A stretch of 28,734 nt of DNA, from the NCBI GenBank assembly GCA_023444095.1, contig JAEZRP010000035.1:1-28734 (forward strand). The letters run 5' to 3'. This stretch comes from Bacillota bacterium (GTDB lineage: Bacteria; Bacillota; Clostridia; Christensenellales; Aristaeellaceae). Shown piece after piece: positions 15,839 through 23,292 of this stretch (position 1 is the first letter of the stretch; every line of letters starts with the position of its first letter). Position numbers and translations under genes: made by a program. The notes under the pieces are model-generated. The model saw only the letters and a list, made by a program, of their open reading frames with translations. It was not told the origin of the DNA and ran no database searches.

Positions 15839-15873
15839 GTTATATTGAATATTCGAATTGAATATGATATAAC
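15839..15873 (+). promoter_or_regulatory. Promoter of the secreted hydrolase, embedded in a 35-bp AT-rich dyad
   Basis: TTGAAT (15845-15850) and TATAAC (15868-15873) are spaced 17 bp. The same bases form a nested inverted repeat: outer arms GTTATAT/ATATAAC and inner arms ATATTC/GAATAT around a 5-nt centre. A repressor bound here would cover the whole promoter. Confidence 0.6.
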
Positions 15874-15905
15874 ATGACAAACAAATTGGAAGCGGAGGGA
15901 AATCC

Positions 15906-17249
15906 ATGAAAAAGCTGTTGTCGGCTCTGCTGGTATTTTTCATGCTGCTGTCGGGTGCTGCGGCGTCCGGGGAGGTCGCCGCGGGGAGTCTCGCCGTGTT
16001 CGTGACGGGCGAGGAGTGGGGCCCGGCGATTCCGTTCGTCGTGCTCGCATTCGACCGGGAGATCGACGCGTCCTCGCTCGCGCCGGAGGACTTCTCCGTC
16101 GTCGCGCACCAGAATGGTTTCGTGATGGGCGTGGACGTGACGAGCGAGGCGGATGCCGCGCACACGGTTCTCGCGGCTTATCTGTGCGACGAGGCCGGGA
16201 ACGCGGTCGACGCCGCGTCCGGCGGCTTCGTGCGGCTCGACCTCGGGATTCACCCGGACGGGATCACGAACAAGACCTATGTCATGGGGGCCTTCCCGGA
16301 CGGCACGCCCATCAAGGCGGGGGGCGTGAACGTGTGGTACGACGGCTTTTCCGAGACTGTGACCCTCGCGGAAGGCGCCACCTTGACTTCCGGCGGCGCG
16401 GAGATCGCCTCCATTGAGATCGATCCGGCGTTCACCGTGGTCGAGCCGGACGTCGAGGGCTGGGCGCTTGACCAGCGCTTCGCCGCCTCGGACGGTACGC
16501 TCCTCAATTACGCGACCTACGCCCCCGCCGAGGACGACGTGCAAAACGCGCTCGTCATCTGGCTGCACGGCGCGGGTGAGTGCGGACTCGACAGCACCAT
16601 CGACCTTCTGTGCAACGAATCCGTCGACATCGCGAAGCCGCCTATTCAGGACTACTTCGGCGGCGCGTACGTCCTCGCGCCCCAGTGCGAGAGCATGTGG
16701 ATGGATGACGGCGATCCCGACGGCGACGGGAACTTTTATACCACGACCGGCCTCTCCATCTATACCGCCGCGCTTCAGGAACTCGTGGAGTCCTGCGTCG
16801 CGGAAAATCCCGACATCGACCCGAACCGCGTCGTGATTGGCGGCTGCTCGAACGGCGGCTTCATGACCATCAACATGCTCATCCACTACCCCGGCTATTA
16901 CGCCGCCGCCTACCCCATCTGCGAGGCGTACGAGACGCGTTGGATCACCCCCGAACAGATCGATTCGCTCAGGAGCGAGAACATCTGGTTTGTCCACTGC
17001 CTTTCAGACACCACCGTCGATCCGCAGGCAACCACCGTGTCCCTCGTGAACGCACTCGAGGAAAGCGGCGACCTCCCCAATATCATGGTCAGCTACTTTG
17101 ACGACGTCAGGGCCTCGGACGGTTTCCTCACGGCCGACGGTCAGCCTTACGTCTACATGTCTCACTGGGTCTGGGTCTATGCGCTCAACGACGCGGTCTT
17201 GAACGACGGTGCCTCCATGTGGGCGTTCCTCGCGACGCAGAACAAATAA
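15906..17249 (+). CDS. Secreted alpha/beta-hydrolase (PHB-depolymerase/esterase-like)
   Basis: The product has 447 residues. GGAGGG precedes the ATG. A signal peptide covers residues 1-25 (KKLLSALLVFFMLLSGAAA). Residues about 28-180 form a beta-rich N-terminal domain, and the hydrolase domain follows from about 190. WLHGAGE (219-225) is the oxyanion-hole loop, GGCSNGG carries the nucleophile S315, HCLSDTTVD supplies the acid (D368 or D372) and MSHW supplies H420. This matches the PHB-depolymerase, feruloyl-esterase and prolyl-oligopeptidase-like secreted proteins of Firmicutes. The substrate (polysaccharide ester or peptide) cannot be decided. It is monocistronic, with a perfect terminator and an unusual palindromic promoter. 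Confidence 0.85.
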   Translation: MKKLLSALLVFFMLLSGAAASGEVAAGSLAVFVTGEEWGPAIPFVVLAFDREIDASSLAPEDFSVVAHQNGFVMGVDVTSEADAAHTVLAAYLCDEAGNAVDAASGGFVRLDLGIHPDGITNKTYVMGAFPDGTPIKAGGVNVWYDGFSETVTLAEGATLTSGGAEIASIEIDPAFTVVEPDVEGWALDQRFAASDGTLLNYATYAPAEDDVQNALVIWLHGAGECGLDSTIDLLCNESVDIAKPPIQDYFGGAYVLAPQCESMWMDDGDPDGDGNFYTTTGLSIYTAALQELVESCVAENPDIDPNRVVIGGCSNGGFMTINMLIHYPGYYAAAYPICEAYETRWITPEQIDSLRSENIWFVHCLSDTTVDPQATTVSLVNALEESGDLPNIMVSYFDDVRASDGFLTADGQPYVYMSHWVWVYALNDAVLNDGASMWAFLATQNK

Positions 17250-17262
17250 GCGCACAGAGCGC

Positions 17263-17298
17263 GGTCGCGGCCTTCCCGGGAAGGCCGCGACCTTTTTT
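17263..17298 (+). terminator. Rho-independent terminator of the hydrolase gene
   Basis: A 30-nt perfect palindrome (arms starting GGTCGCGG and ending CCGCGACC) is followed by TTTTTT, 13 nt after the stop codon. Confidence 0.95.
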
Positions 17299-17482
17299 GG
17301 GGCGCATCTCGCCGAAACTTCATCGCCTGCGAAATCCGCATGAAAGGAAGGCGCGCTCATATTTCGGGAGACCGGCGGACCCATCCGTCCGGCATTCTTT
17401 TTGTTTTTGGATTAACCGAAACGACTGTTTTTGCGTAATAATGAACGGGGATCTCCCCAATTCCCTCGATAGAGGTGTGTTT

Positions 17483-18568
17483 ATGTCCCGATATATCGAT
17501 TCCGATTGGAATTGCAATAACCATTCGGACGGCCGCTGGGATCCGTGCTGGGATCCGTGCTGCAGCGATCGCTGCTGCTGCTGCGTCGGCCCGACCGGCC
17601 CGAGAGGTCCGCGCGGCGAGGAGGGCCCCACTGGCCCGACCGGTCCCACCGGAGCGCGCGGCCCGACCGGCCCGACCGGCCCCACTGGCCCCACCGGCGC
17701 AACCGGAGCGACTGGCGCGACCGGCCCTACCGGAGCAACAGGCCCGACCGGAGCGCGCGGCCCGACAGGTCCCACCGGAGCGACGGGTGCCACGGGCGCG
17801 ACTGGCGCAACCGGCCCCACCGGCGCGCAAGGTCCGCAGGGTCCGCAGGGCATTCAAGGCCCGGCCGGTCCCACCGGTGCGACAGGCGCACAAGGCGCGA
17901 CCGGCCCCACCGGCGCGCAAGGCCCGCAGGGTCCGCAGGGCATTCAAGGTCCGATCGGCCCCACCGGTCCTACCGGACCCACCGGAGCGACGGGTGCCAC
18001 GGGCGCGACTGGCGCAACCGGCCCCACCGGACCCACCGGAGCGACGGGTGCTACGGGCGCGACTGGCGCAACCGGACCCACTGGCCCCACCGGCCCCACC
18101 GGTGCGACGGGTGCTACGGGCGCGACCGGCGCAACCGGACCCACCGGCGCCACGGGTTCCCCCGGCGTCAGCAACTACGGCTATGTCTATCACCTTGCGA
18201 CTGCGGGCACCATGACGGTCGCCGCCGGCGCGGACGTTCCCTTCAGCAACAACGGCCCGCTCAACGGCGTTTCCCACACGGCGGGCACGACCACGGTCAC
18301 CGTAACAAACGGCGGCGTGTATATGATCTACTACAGCGTCACCACGCTCATCAACGTGGGCTCTGCCATCGCAATCGCAGTCAACGGTGTGGTGCAGGCA
18401 TCCACGAACATTGCGGTGTTCGCTACCATCGGCCAGCTTGCCGGCTGTGCGATGCTGCAGCTGGCCAGCGGCGACGTAGTCACGCTGCGCAACAACTCCG
18501 CCCTCGCGATCACGCTGTCGCTGGCCCCGAACGTCTCGGCGCAGCTCGATCTCTTGCGGCTCTCCTGA
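17483..18568 (+). CDS. bclA: Collagen-like spore-surface (BclA-type) protein
   Basis: The product has 361 residues; the start is ATG 17483 behind AGAGGTG. Residues 1-35 form a cysteine-rich head with eight cysteines (DPCWDPCCSDRCCCC). About 64 Gly-X-Y triplets follow (residues 36-228), mainly GPT and GAT with GAQGPQGPQGIQ interruptions. A C-terminal domain of about 130 residues (DVPFSNNG, SHTAGTTTVTV, GDVVTLRNNS) resembles the trimeric TNF/C1q-like domain of BclA in Bacillus and Clostridioides difficile. The Thr-rich collagen is a standard O-glycosylation target, and two glycosyltransferase genes follow directly. It probably forms exosporium filaments. Upstream bases 17299-17482 hold no promoter I could assign; a sporulation sigma factor is expected. 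Confidence 0.9.
   Translation: MSRYIDSDWNCNNHSDGRWDPCWDPCCSDRCCCCVGPTGPRGPRGEEGPTGPTGPTGARGPTGPTGPTGPTGATGATGATGPTGATGPTGARGPTGPTGATGATGATGATGPTGAQGPQGPQGIQGPAGPTGATGAQGATGPTGAQGPQGPQGIQGPIGPTGPTGPTGATGATGATGATGPTGPTGATGATGATGATGPTGPTGPTGATGATGATGATGPTGATGSPGVSNYGYVYHLATAGTMTVAAGADVPFSNNGPLNGVSHTAGTTTVTVTNGGVYMIYYSVTTLINVGSAIAIAVNGVVQASTNIAVFATIGQLAGCAMLQLASGDVVTLRNNSALAITLSLAPNVSAQLDLLRLS
17588..18165 (+). repeat. Collagen-like Gly-X-Thr coding repeat
   Basis: Nine-base units (GPT/GAT triplets) recur, with two near-identical longer blocks around 17818-17960 and several copies of a GPTGATGATGATG block between 17690 and 18150. These invite recombination and length variation. Confidence 0.9.
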
Positions 18569-18577
18569 CGAACCATC

Positions 18578-18621
18578 GCCGGGCGCGATTCCGATTGGCC
18601 GCGCCCGGCGGCCCATTTTTT
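18578..18621 (+). terminator. Rho-independent terminator after bclA
   Basis: A 10-bp stem GCCGGGCGCG/CGCGCCCGGC with a 12-nt loop, then six Ts shortly after. It ends within 20 bases of the next gene's start, so the glycosyltransferases are expressed by read-through or from their own promoter. Confidence 0.8.
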
Positions 18622-18638
18622 GCGGGAAGGTGTTCTGT

Positions 18639-19724
18639 TTGAACAGATACAAAATCTGCGTATACGCCATCTGCAAGGACGAAGCGGCGTTCGCGGAGCG
18701 GTTTCTCCTCTCGATGGGCGAGGCCGACGGAATCTATGTGCTCGACACCGGCTCCTCGGACGGGACGGTCGGGCTGCTGCGCGCCGGAGGCGCGGTCGTT
18801 GAGACGGAAATTTTCAACCCCTTCCGCTTCGATACGGCACGCAACCGTGCGCTCGAAATGGTGCCCGAGGACACCGACATCTGCGTCTCCGCCGACCTCG
18901 ACGAGGTGTTCGAGCCCGGCTGGCGCAAGAAGCTCGAGTCCGCGTGGTGCGGAAACCAGACGCGCGCGGAATATGACTATGTCTACGACCACGACGAGAC
19001 GGGCGCGCCCAGAACTGTCTACACGCGCGAGAAGATTCACCTGCGCCACGGCTACCGCTGGACGCGGCCCGTGCACGAAGTCCTGGTATCAGGCGGCGCG
19101 GAGGTCGTCTTCCGCATTCCGGGGATCGTCCTTCACCACTTCCCCGACAGCAAAAAATCCCGCGCGCAGTACCTGCCGCTTCTCGAGATCTCGCACGCGG
19201 AAAACCCCGACGACGATCGCACGGCGTTCTGGCTCGGGCGGGAGTATTATTTCCACGGGCGGTACGACGAGTGCGTCGCCGCGCTCGTCCGGCACCTTTC
19301 CATGCCGTCCGCGCGCTGGGACGAGGAGAGAAGCGCGTCCATGCGCCTGATTGCCGAGAGCTTGTTCCGAAAGAGCGCGCCGGACGCGGCGCGCGTCTGG
19401 CTCTACCGGGCGATCGCGGAATGTCCGGGCGTACGGGAGCCGTACCTTCACATGCTGCGCCTCGCCTACAACCTGCACGACTGGCCGCTCGGCCTTTGCA
19501 TGGCCGACATGGCGCTTCGGATCACGGAAAGATCGGGAAGCTATCTCACGGAAGCCGAGGCCTGGGGACCGGAAATCTTCGACCTCGGGTCCATCGCCGC
19601 CTACTGGCTGGGGCTTTACGAAAGGGCAAGGGACTGGGCAAAGTCCGCACTCGCGTTCGAGCCGCAAAACCCGCGGCGATTGGAGAACCTGAGATTGGTC
19701 GAGAGCAGACTGGGGGTGGGCTGA
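18639..19724 (+). CDS. GT2-like glycosyltransferase with helical repeat C-terminus (paralogue 1)
   Basis: The product has 361 residues. A TTG start at 18639 (LNRYKICVYAICKDE) fits GGAAGG at 8 nt; a GTG at 18630 is also in frame. The N-terminal GT-A domain shows CVYAICKDE, DTGSSDGT and the metal-binding DLDEVF. A C-terminal half of TPR-like helices begins near LGREYYFHGRYDECV. It probably transfers a sugar to the collagen-like protein encoded upstream, as proposed for glycosyltransferase genes next to bclA in other spore formers. Its stop overlaps the start of paralogue 2 by one base (TGATG). More than half of the N-terminal domain is identical between the two. Confidence 0.87.
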   Translation: MNRYKICVYAICKDEAAFAERFLLSMGEADGIYVLDTGSSDGTVGLLRAGGAVVETEIFNPFRFDTARNRALEMVPEDTDICVSADLDEVFEPGWRKKLESAWCGNQTRAEYDYVYDHDETGAPRTVYTREKIHLRHGYRWTRPVHEVLVSGGAEVVFRIPGIVLHHFPDSKKSRAQYLPLLEISHAENPDDDRTAFWLGREYYFHGRYDECVAALVRHLSMPSARWDEERSASMRLIAESLFRKSAPDAARVWLYRAIAECPGVREPYLHMLRLAYNLHDWPLGLCMADMALRITERSGSYLTEAEAWGPEIFDLGSIAAYWLGLYERARDWAKSALAFEPQNPRRLENLRLVESRLGVG

Positions 19725-20809
19725 TGGGCCGCCGCGTGTGTGTGTATGCGATCTGCAAGGATGAGGAAAATTTCGTCGATCGCTGGATGGATTCCATGGC
19801 CGAGGCCGACCTGATCGTCGTCACCGACACAGGCTCGACGGACAGCACCGCTCAAAAACTGCGCGCGCGCGGCGCGGCCGTATACGAGGAGCGCGTCGTG
19901 CCATGGCGCTTCGATGTCGCACGCAACCTCTCCCTCTCTCACGTGCCGGAGGATGTCGACATCTGCGTTTCGACCGACCTCGACGAGGTGTTCGCGCCCG
20001 GCTGGCGCGAATCGCTCGAAAGCGCGTGGACGGACGACGCCGTCCAGGCACGCTACCTCTACAACTGGAGCCTCCGGCCCGACGGCACGCCCGACGTTCA
20101 GTTCAACTACTTCAAAGCGCACGCGCGCGCGGGCTTCTCCTGGCGCTATCCGGTACACGAGGTGCTCGTCTACGCGGACGAAAGGCCCCTCATAACCGTG
20201 TACGCGCCGGACATGGTGCTCACCCACCTCCCCGATCCCGCGAAGCCGCGATCCTCCTACCTGCCCCTCCTCGAACTCGCCGCACAGGAGGAACCGGAAT
20301 CCGACCGCTGCGCCCACTACCTCGGGCGAGAATACTTCTTCCGGGGCATGTGGGAAAACGCCGTCCGGGAGCTCCGGCGACACCTCGCGCTTCCGAGCGC
20401 CACGTGGCGGGAGGAGCGGTGCGCATCCATGCGGCTGATCGCACAGTCAGAGCACAGGAGAAACGACGACCGGGCAGCGTATCAATGGTTCTTCCGCGCC
20501 GTCGCCGAAATGCCCGACATGCGCGAACCGTACGTCGAGTTTGCCCGGCTCGCGGAGACGCTGACCGACTGGCCGCTGGCCCTTCATATGGCGGAGGAAG
20601 CGCTCAAGATCAAGGAAAAATCATCCGCGTACGTCAACATGGGTTACGCATGGGACGCCACGCCCCACGATATCGCCGCCATCGCCGCCTACTGGCTCGG
20701 TGCGTACGAAAGGTCGCGCGCGCACGCCGAGGACGCGATCCGGCTCGAGCCGGAAAACGCCCGTCTCCTCAAAAACCTCGAGATCATCCGCGCGCGCCTG
20801 ACGCCTTAG
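19724..20809 (+). CDS. GT2-like glycosyltransferase with helical repeat C-terminus (paralogue 2)
   Basis: The product has 361 residues, the same length as paralogue 1. The start ATG 19724 shares its A with the TGA of the previous gene, and GGTGGG lies upstream. It has the same layout: CVYAICKDE, DTGSTDST, STDLDEVF and PVHEVLVY in the GT-A domain, then TPR-like helices (LGREYFFRGMWENAV...). The tandem pair points to duplication followed by specialisation, for instance one enzyme priming threonines and the other extending the glycan. That division is inference. Translation is coupled to the previous gene. Confidence 0.88.
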   Translation: MGRRVCVYAICKDEENFVDRWMDSMAEADLIVVTDTGSTDSTAQKLRARGAAVYEERVVPWRFDVARNLSLSHVPEDVDICVSTDLDEVFAPGWRESLESAWTDDAVQARYLYNWSLRPDGTPDVQFNYFKAHARAGFSWRYPVHEVLVYADERPLITVYAPDMVLTHLPDPAKPRSSYLPLLELAAQEEPESDRCAHYLGREYFFRGMWENAVRELRRHLALPSATWREERCASMRLIAQSEHRRNDDRAAYQWFFRAVAEMPDMREPYVEFARLAETLTDWPLALHMAEEALKIKEKSSAYVNMGYAWDATPHDIAAIAAYWLGAYERSRAHAEDAIRLEPENARLLKNLEIIRARLTP

Positions 20810-20977
20810 GGCTATCCCGCACAGAGCATGCGCGTGCCGACGAGAAGAATTTTGTCAGATTGCGCTTGCAGAGTTCGACGGCGCAAAAGCGCTTGTCAAG
20901 AATTCCGCAGGTGCAAAATGGCAGAAATGCATCCGTCCTGAACCGCGCGTTTGTTGCTGGAAAAAATTGCGTCATTG

Positions 20978-20986
20978 TGATATGAT
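20978..20986 (+). promoter_or_regulatory. Extended -10 promoter upstream of zupT
   Basis: TGATATGAT combines the TGn extension with TATGAT, 30 bases upstream of the zupT ATG. The -35 is poor (TTGCTG at 20-bp spacing), as usual for extended -10 promoters. Confidence 0.55.
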
Positions 20987-21015
20987 AGCGGCAGAAAACG
21001 AGCCGGAGGGATCGC

Positions 21016-21834
21016 ATGACGACGCAGACCATCCTCTTTGCCTTCTCCCTGACCCTGTTCGCGGGCCTCTCGACGGGCATCGGCAGCGCCGTCGCACTGT
21101 TCAGCAGGCGGACGAACACCCGTTTCCTCTCCTTCGCGCTCGGATTTTCGGCGGGCGTGATGATCTATGTTTCCTTCGTCGAGATTCTCCAAAAGGCGCG
21201 GGACGCGCTGTCCGCCGCGCTCGGAACCGTCGGCGGGGGCTGGGCGACGGCCGGTGCGTTCTTCGGGGGCATGCTTCTGATCGGGCTGATTGACCGGCTC
21301 GTGCCCGCCGCCGAGAACCCGCACGAGGCGCACAGCGTGGAGGAACTGGATGAGACGCACAGGCGCGACGCCAGGCGTCAGGGCAAGTTCATGCGCATGG
21401 GACTCATGAGCGCGCTCGCCATCGCCATCCACAATTTCCCGGAAGGACTGGCGACGTTCACCTCTGCGCTCAAGGAACCGTCGCTCGGCGTCGCAATCGC
21501 GGTCGCCATCGCCATCCACAACATCCCAGAGGGGCTCTCCGTCGCGGTACCGATCTACTTCGCCACCGGGAGCCGGAAAAAGGCGTTCTGGTACTCCCTG
21601 CTGTCGGGCCTCTCGGAGCCCGCCGGCGCGCTGATCGGCTTTGTCCTGTTCGCGCGATTCTTCAACGACGCGACCTTCGGCGTGCTGTTCGCGCTGGTCG
21701 CGGGCATCATGGTGTTCGTCTCGCTCGACGAGCTTTTGCCCACCGCGCGCGAGTACGGCGAGGCGCACGTCTCGATCTACGGGCTCGTGTCGGGCATGGC
21801 CGTCATGGCCGTGAGCCTGCTTCTGTTCCTGTAA
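21016..21834 (+). CDS. zupT: ZIP-family metal transporter (ZupT)
   Basis: The product has 272 residues, with eight predicted membrane segments. The ZIP signature motifs HNFPEG (H139-G144) and HNIPEG (H168-G173) lie in adjacent helices and form the binuclear metal site. A His/Glu-rich loop (PHEAHSVEELDETH) lies at about 102-116. It imports zinc and probably other divalent metals such as iron or manganese. CGGAGGG lies before the ATG. It is monocistronic and no Fur- or Zur-like box was recognised. Confidence 0.95.
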   Translation: MTTQTILFAFSLTLFAGLSTGIGSAVALFSRRTNTRFLSFALGFSAGVMIYVSFVEILQKARDALSAALGTVGGGWATAGAFFGGMLLIGLIDRLVPAAENPHEAHSVEELDETHRRDARRQGKFMRMGLMSALAIAIHNFPEGLATFTSALKEPSLGVAIAVAIAIHNIPEGLSVAVPIYFATGSRKKAFWYSLLSGLSEPAGALIGFVLFARFFNDATFGVLFALVAGIMVFVSLDELLPTAREYGEAHVSIYGLVSGMAVMAVSLLLFL

Positions 21835-22021
21835 GGCGCGCTCGGATCATCGGAGGTCTCCTTCCAAATCGCGAAGCTTGTCCGGGCGTGCCGTCTCTCT
21901 AGCGGCGACGAGCCGGTCGAAGCTTCGTTTTTATCCCGTTCCATTTGAACTGCCTCGCCACATGATCGCACACCCGCCGACGCGGAAACAACATTCGTCC
22001 GCGGGCGGAGCTCAATCAGAA

Positions 22022-22057
22022 CCGCCCCGCACGGCGGCGTGCGGGGCGGCTATTTTT
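22022..22057 (+). terminator. Terminator between zupT and the convergent aldo/keto reductase gene
   Basis: An 11-bp perfect stem CCGCCCCGCAC/GTGCGGGGCGG with a 6-nt loop, then CTATTTTT on the plus strand. It abuts the aldo/keto reductase stop codon and may work in both directions. Confidence 0.75.
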
Positions 22058-22060
22058 GAT

Positions 22061-23032
22061 CTACGCGTGCGGGAGCGCGCCAACGATCCTGTGCGGGAGG
22101 TATGGCTCCTCGAGGTAGGCGACATCCTCCGGCGTGAGAACGACGTCGAAAGCGCCGACCGCGTCGTCGAAGTACTTCGCCCTTGTCGCGCCGATGATGG
22201 GCGCGGTCACGCCCTTGAAAAACTGCCACGCGAGCGCGATCTGCGTCATCGTCGCGCCGTACTTCTGCGCGAGCTCGTCCACCCGGAGCACGATCCCGTA
22301 GTCGGCCTCCTGCGTGCCGTCGTACTTGGAGACGGCGGTCTTGTCCGTCCGGCTGCGGAGCGTATCGGCCTTCCACTCGAGCCGTGCGAGTCGCCCGGCG
22401 GCCAGCGGGCTGTATGGCGTAAGGGCGACGTTCTGCTCCCTGCAGATGGGGATCAGTTCCCGCTCGTCCTCCCGGTAGAGCAGGTTATAGTGGTCCTGCA
22501 TGGAGACGAACTTCGTCCATCCGTTCTTCTCCGCAGCGATCTGCATGTTGTGGAACTGGTAGCCGTACATGGCGGACGCGCCGAGCGCGCGCACCTTTCC
22601 GGCCTTGACGAGACTGTCCAGGGCCTCCATCGTCTCCTCGATGGGCGTATCGTAATCGAAGCGGTGGATGATATAGAGGTCCACGTAATCGGTGCCGAGC
22701 CGCCTGAGCGAGCCGTCGATCTCCCGCAGGATGGCCTCTTTCGACAGATGCCCCTCGTTGAAGTACACCTTCGTGGCGATAACCGCCTTGTCGCGGGGGA
22801 CATATTTCTGGAGCGCGCGGGCCAGATATTCCTCGCTGGTCCCCGCCGAGTACGTGTTCGCGGTGTCGAAGAAGTTGATGCCAAGGTCGAGCGCGCGCTT
22901 GACGAGCGCCTCCGTCTCCTCGGGATTCAGCGTCCACGCGTGCATCTTGCTGGCGGGATCGCCGAAGCTCATGCAGCCGACGCACAGGCGCGACACCTCG
23001 ATACCGGAATTGCCCAATGTTGCGTATTTCAT
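22061..23032 (-). CDS. Aldo/keto reductase
   Basis: The product has 323 residues; the start MKYATLGNSG at 23032 is chosen because GAGGAGG lies just upstream. The AKR catalytic tetrad is complete: D56 (NFFDTAN), Y61, K88 (IATK) and H123 (YIIHRFD). It reduces aldehydes and ketones with NADPH, and the sequence resembles the AKR11/YhdN-like general stress group. Its promoter has a MerR-type 19-bp spacer with the same operator as the merR gene at 8269-8655, so carbonyl-stress induction by that regulator is likely. A leader of about 100 nt contains the palindrome AGGCGC-TT-GCGCCT. Confidence 0.93.
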   Translation of the reverse strand: MKYATLGNSGIEVSRLCVGCMSFGDPASKMHAWTLNPEETEALVKRALDLGINFFDTANTYSAGTSEEYLARALQKYVPRDKAVIATKVYFNEGHLSKEAILREIDGSLRRLGTDYVDLYIIHRFDYDTPIEETMEALDSLVKAGKVRALGASAMYGYQFHNMQIAAEKNGWTKFVSMQDHYNLLYREDERELIPICREQNVALTPYSPLAAGRLARLEWKADTLRSRTDKTAVSKYDGTQEADYGIVLRVDELAQKYGATMTQIALAWQFFKGVTAPIIGATRAKYFDDAVGAFDVVLTPEDVAYLEEPYLPHRIVGALPHA

Positions 23033-23137
23033 GGAATATCCTCCTCTCTTCGGTCGCACGGCGAAACCTCCCGATTCCGCCTAGGCGCAAGCGCCTGACG
23101 CCGGGCGGAAAGCAGCGCTTCCGGTTCAGGCATCTAC

Positions 23138-23168
23138 AGCATATCACCTGGAGTGTGCTCCAAGTCAA
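23138..23168 (-). promoter_or_regulatory. MerR-type promoter of the aldo/keto reductase gene
   Basis: On the minus strand TTGACT (23163-23168) and TATGCT (23138-23143) are separated by 19 bp. The spacer holds TGGAG-N4-CTCCA (23149-23162). Arrangement, -35 and repeat arms are identical to those at 8679-8709. Confidence 0.78.
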
Positions 23169-23292
23169 GAGGCCGATCGCGTTTTTGAAAACTTTCGGGC
23201 CCGCCCCGGTCACTGACGGCCCATGATCGATTCGATCGCCGCCTCCGTGAGCTCGTCGCGTCCCTCCCGGACGCCCGCGACGGTCGGCTCGA

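Larger units (their letters stand above)
15301..15905. other. 605-base region without a convincing intact gene
   Basis: It contains the nrdG promoter at the left and the esterase promoter at the right. Several overlapping frames are open on both strands (minus 15397-15786, plus 15613-15861) but none has a recognisable product or a convincing ribosome site. On the minus strand two adjacent frames each look coding: one ends GGYLLESV and the other continues QALSSYVPGSLHLETARVETALWS. A one-base shift would join them, so a decayed small gene or a sequencing slip is possible. Nested hairpins occur around 15403-15490. Confidence 0.5.

Noticed and set aside
15613..15861. 82-codon plus-strand frame before the hydrolase gene
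   Set aside because: It has no ribosome site or recognisable product and overlaps the palindromic promoter at its 3' end; not reported as a gene.
17588..18165. Repeat region considered as a minisatellite or CRISPR
   Set aside because: It encodes uninterrupted Gly-X-Y triplets in frame.
17357..18676. Minus-strand frame opposite bclA with Gly/Arg/Ala-rich product
   Set aside because: It is the antisense of the collagen repeat; the plus strand has the intact BclA-type C-terminal domain.
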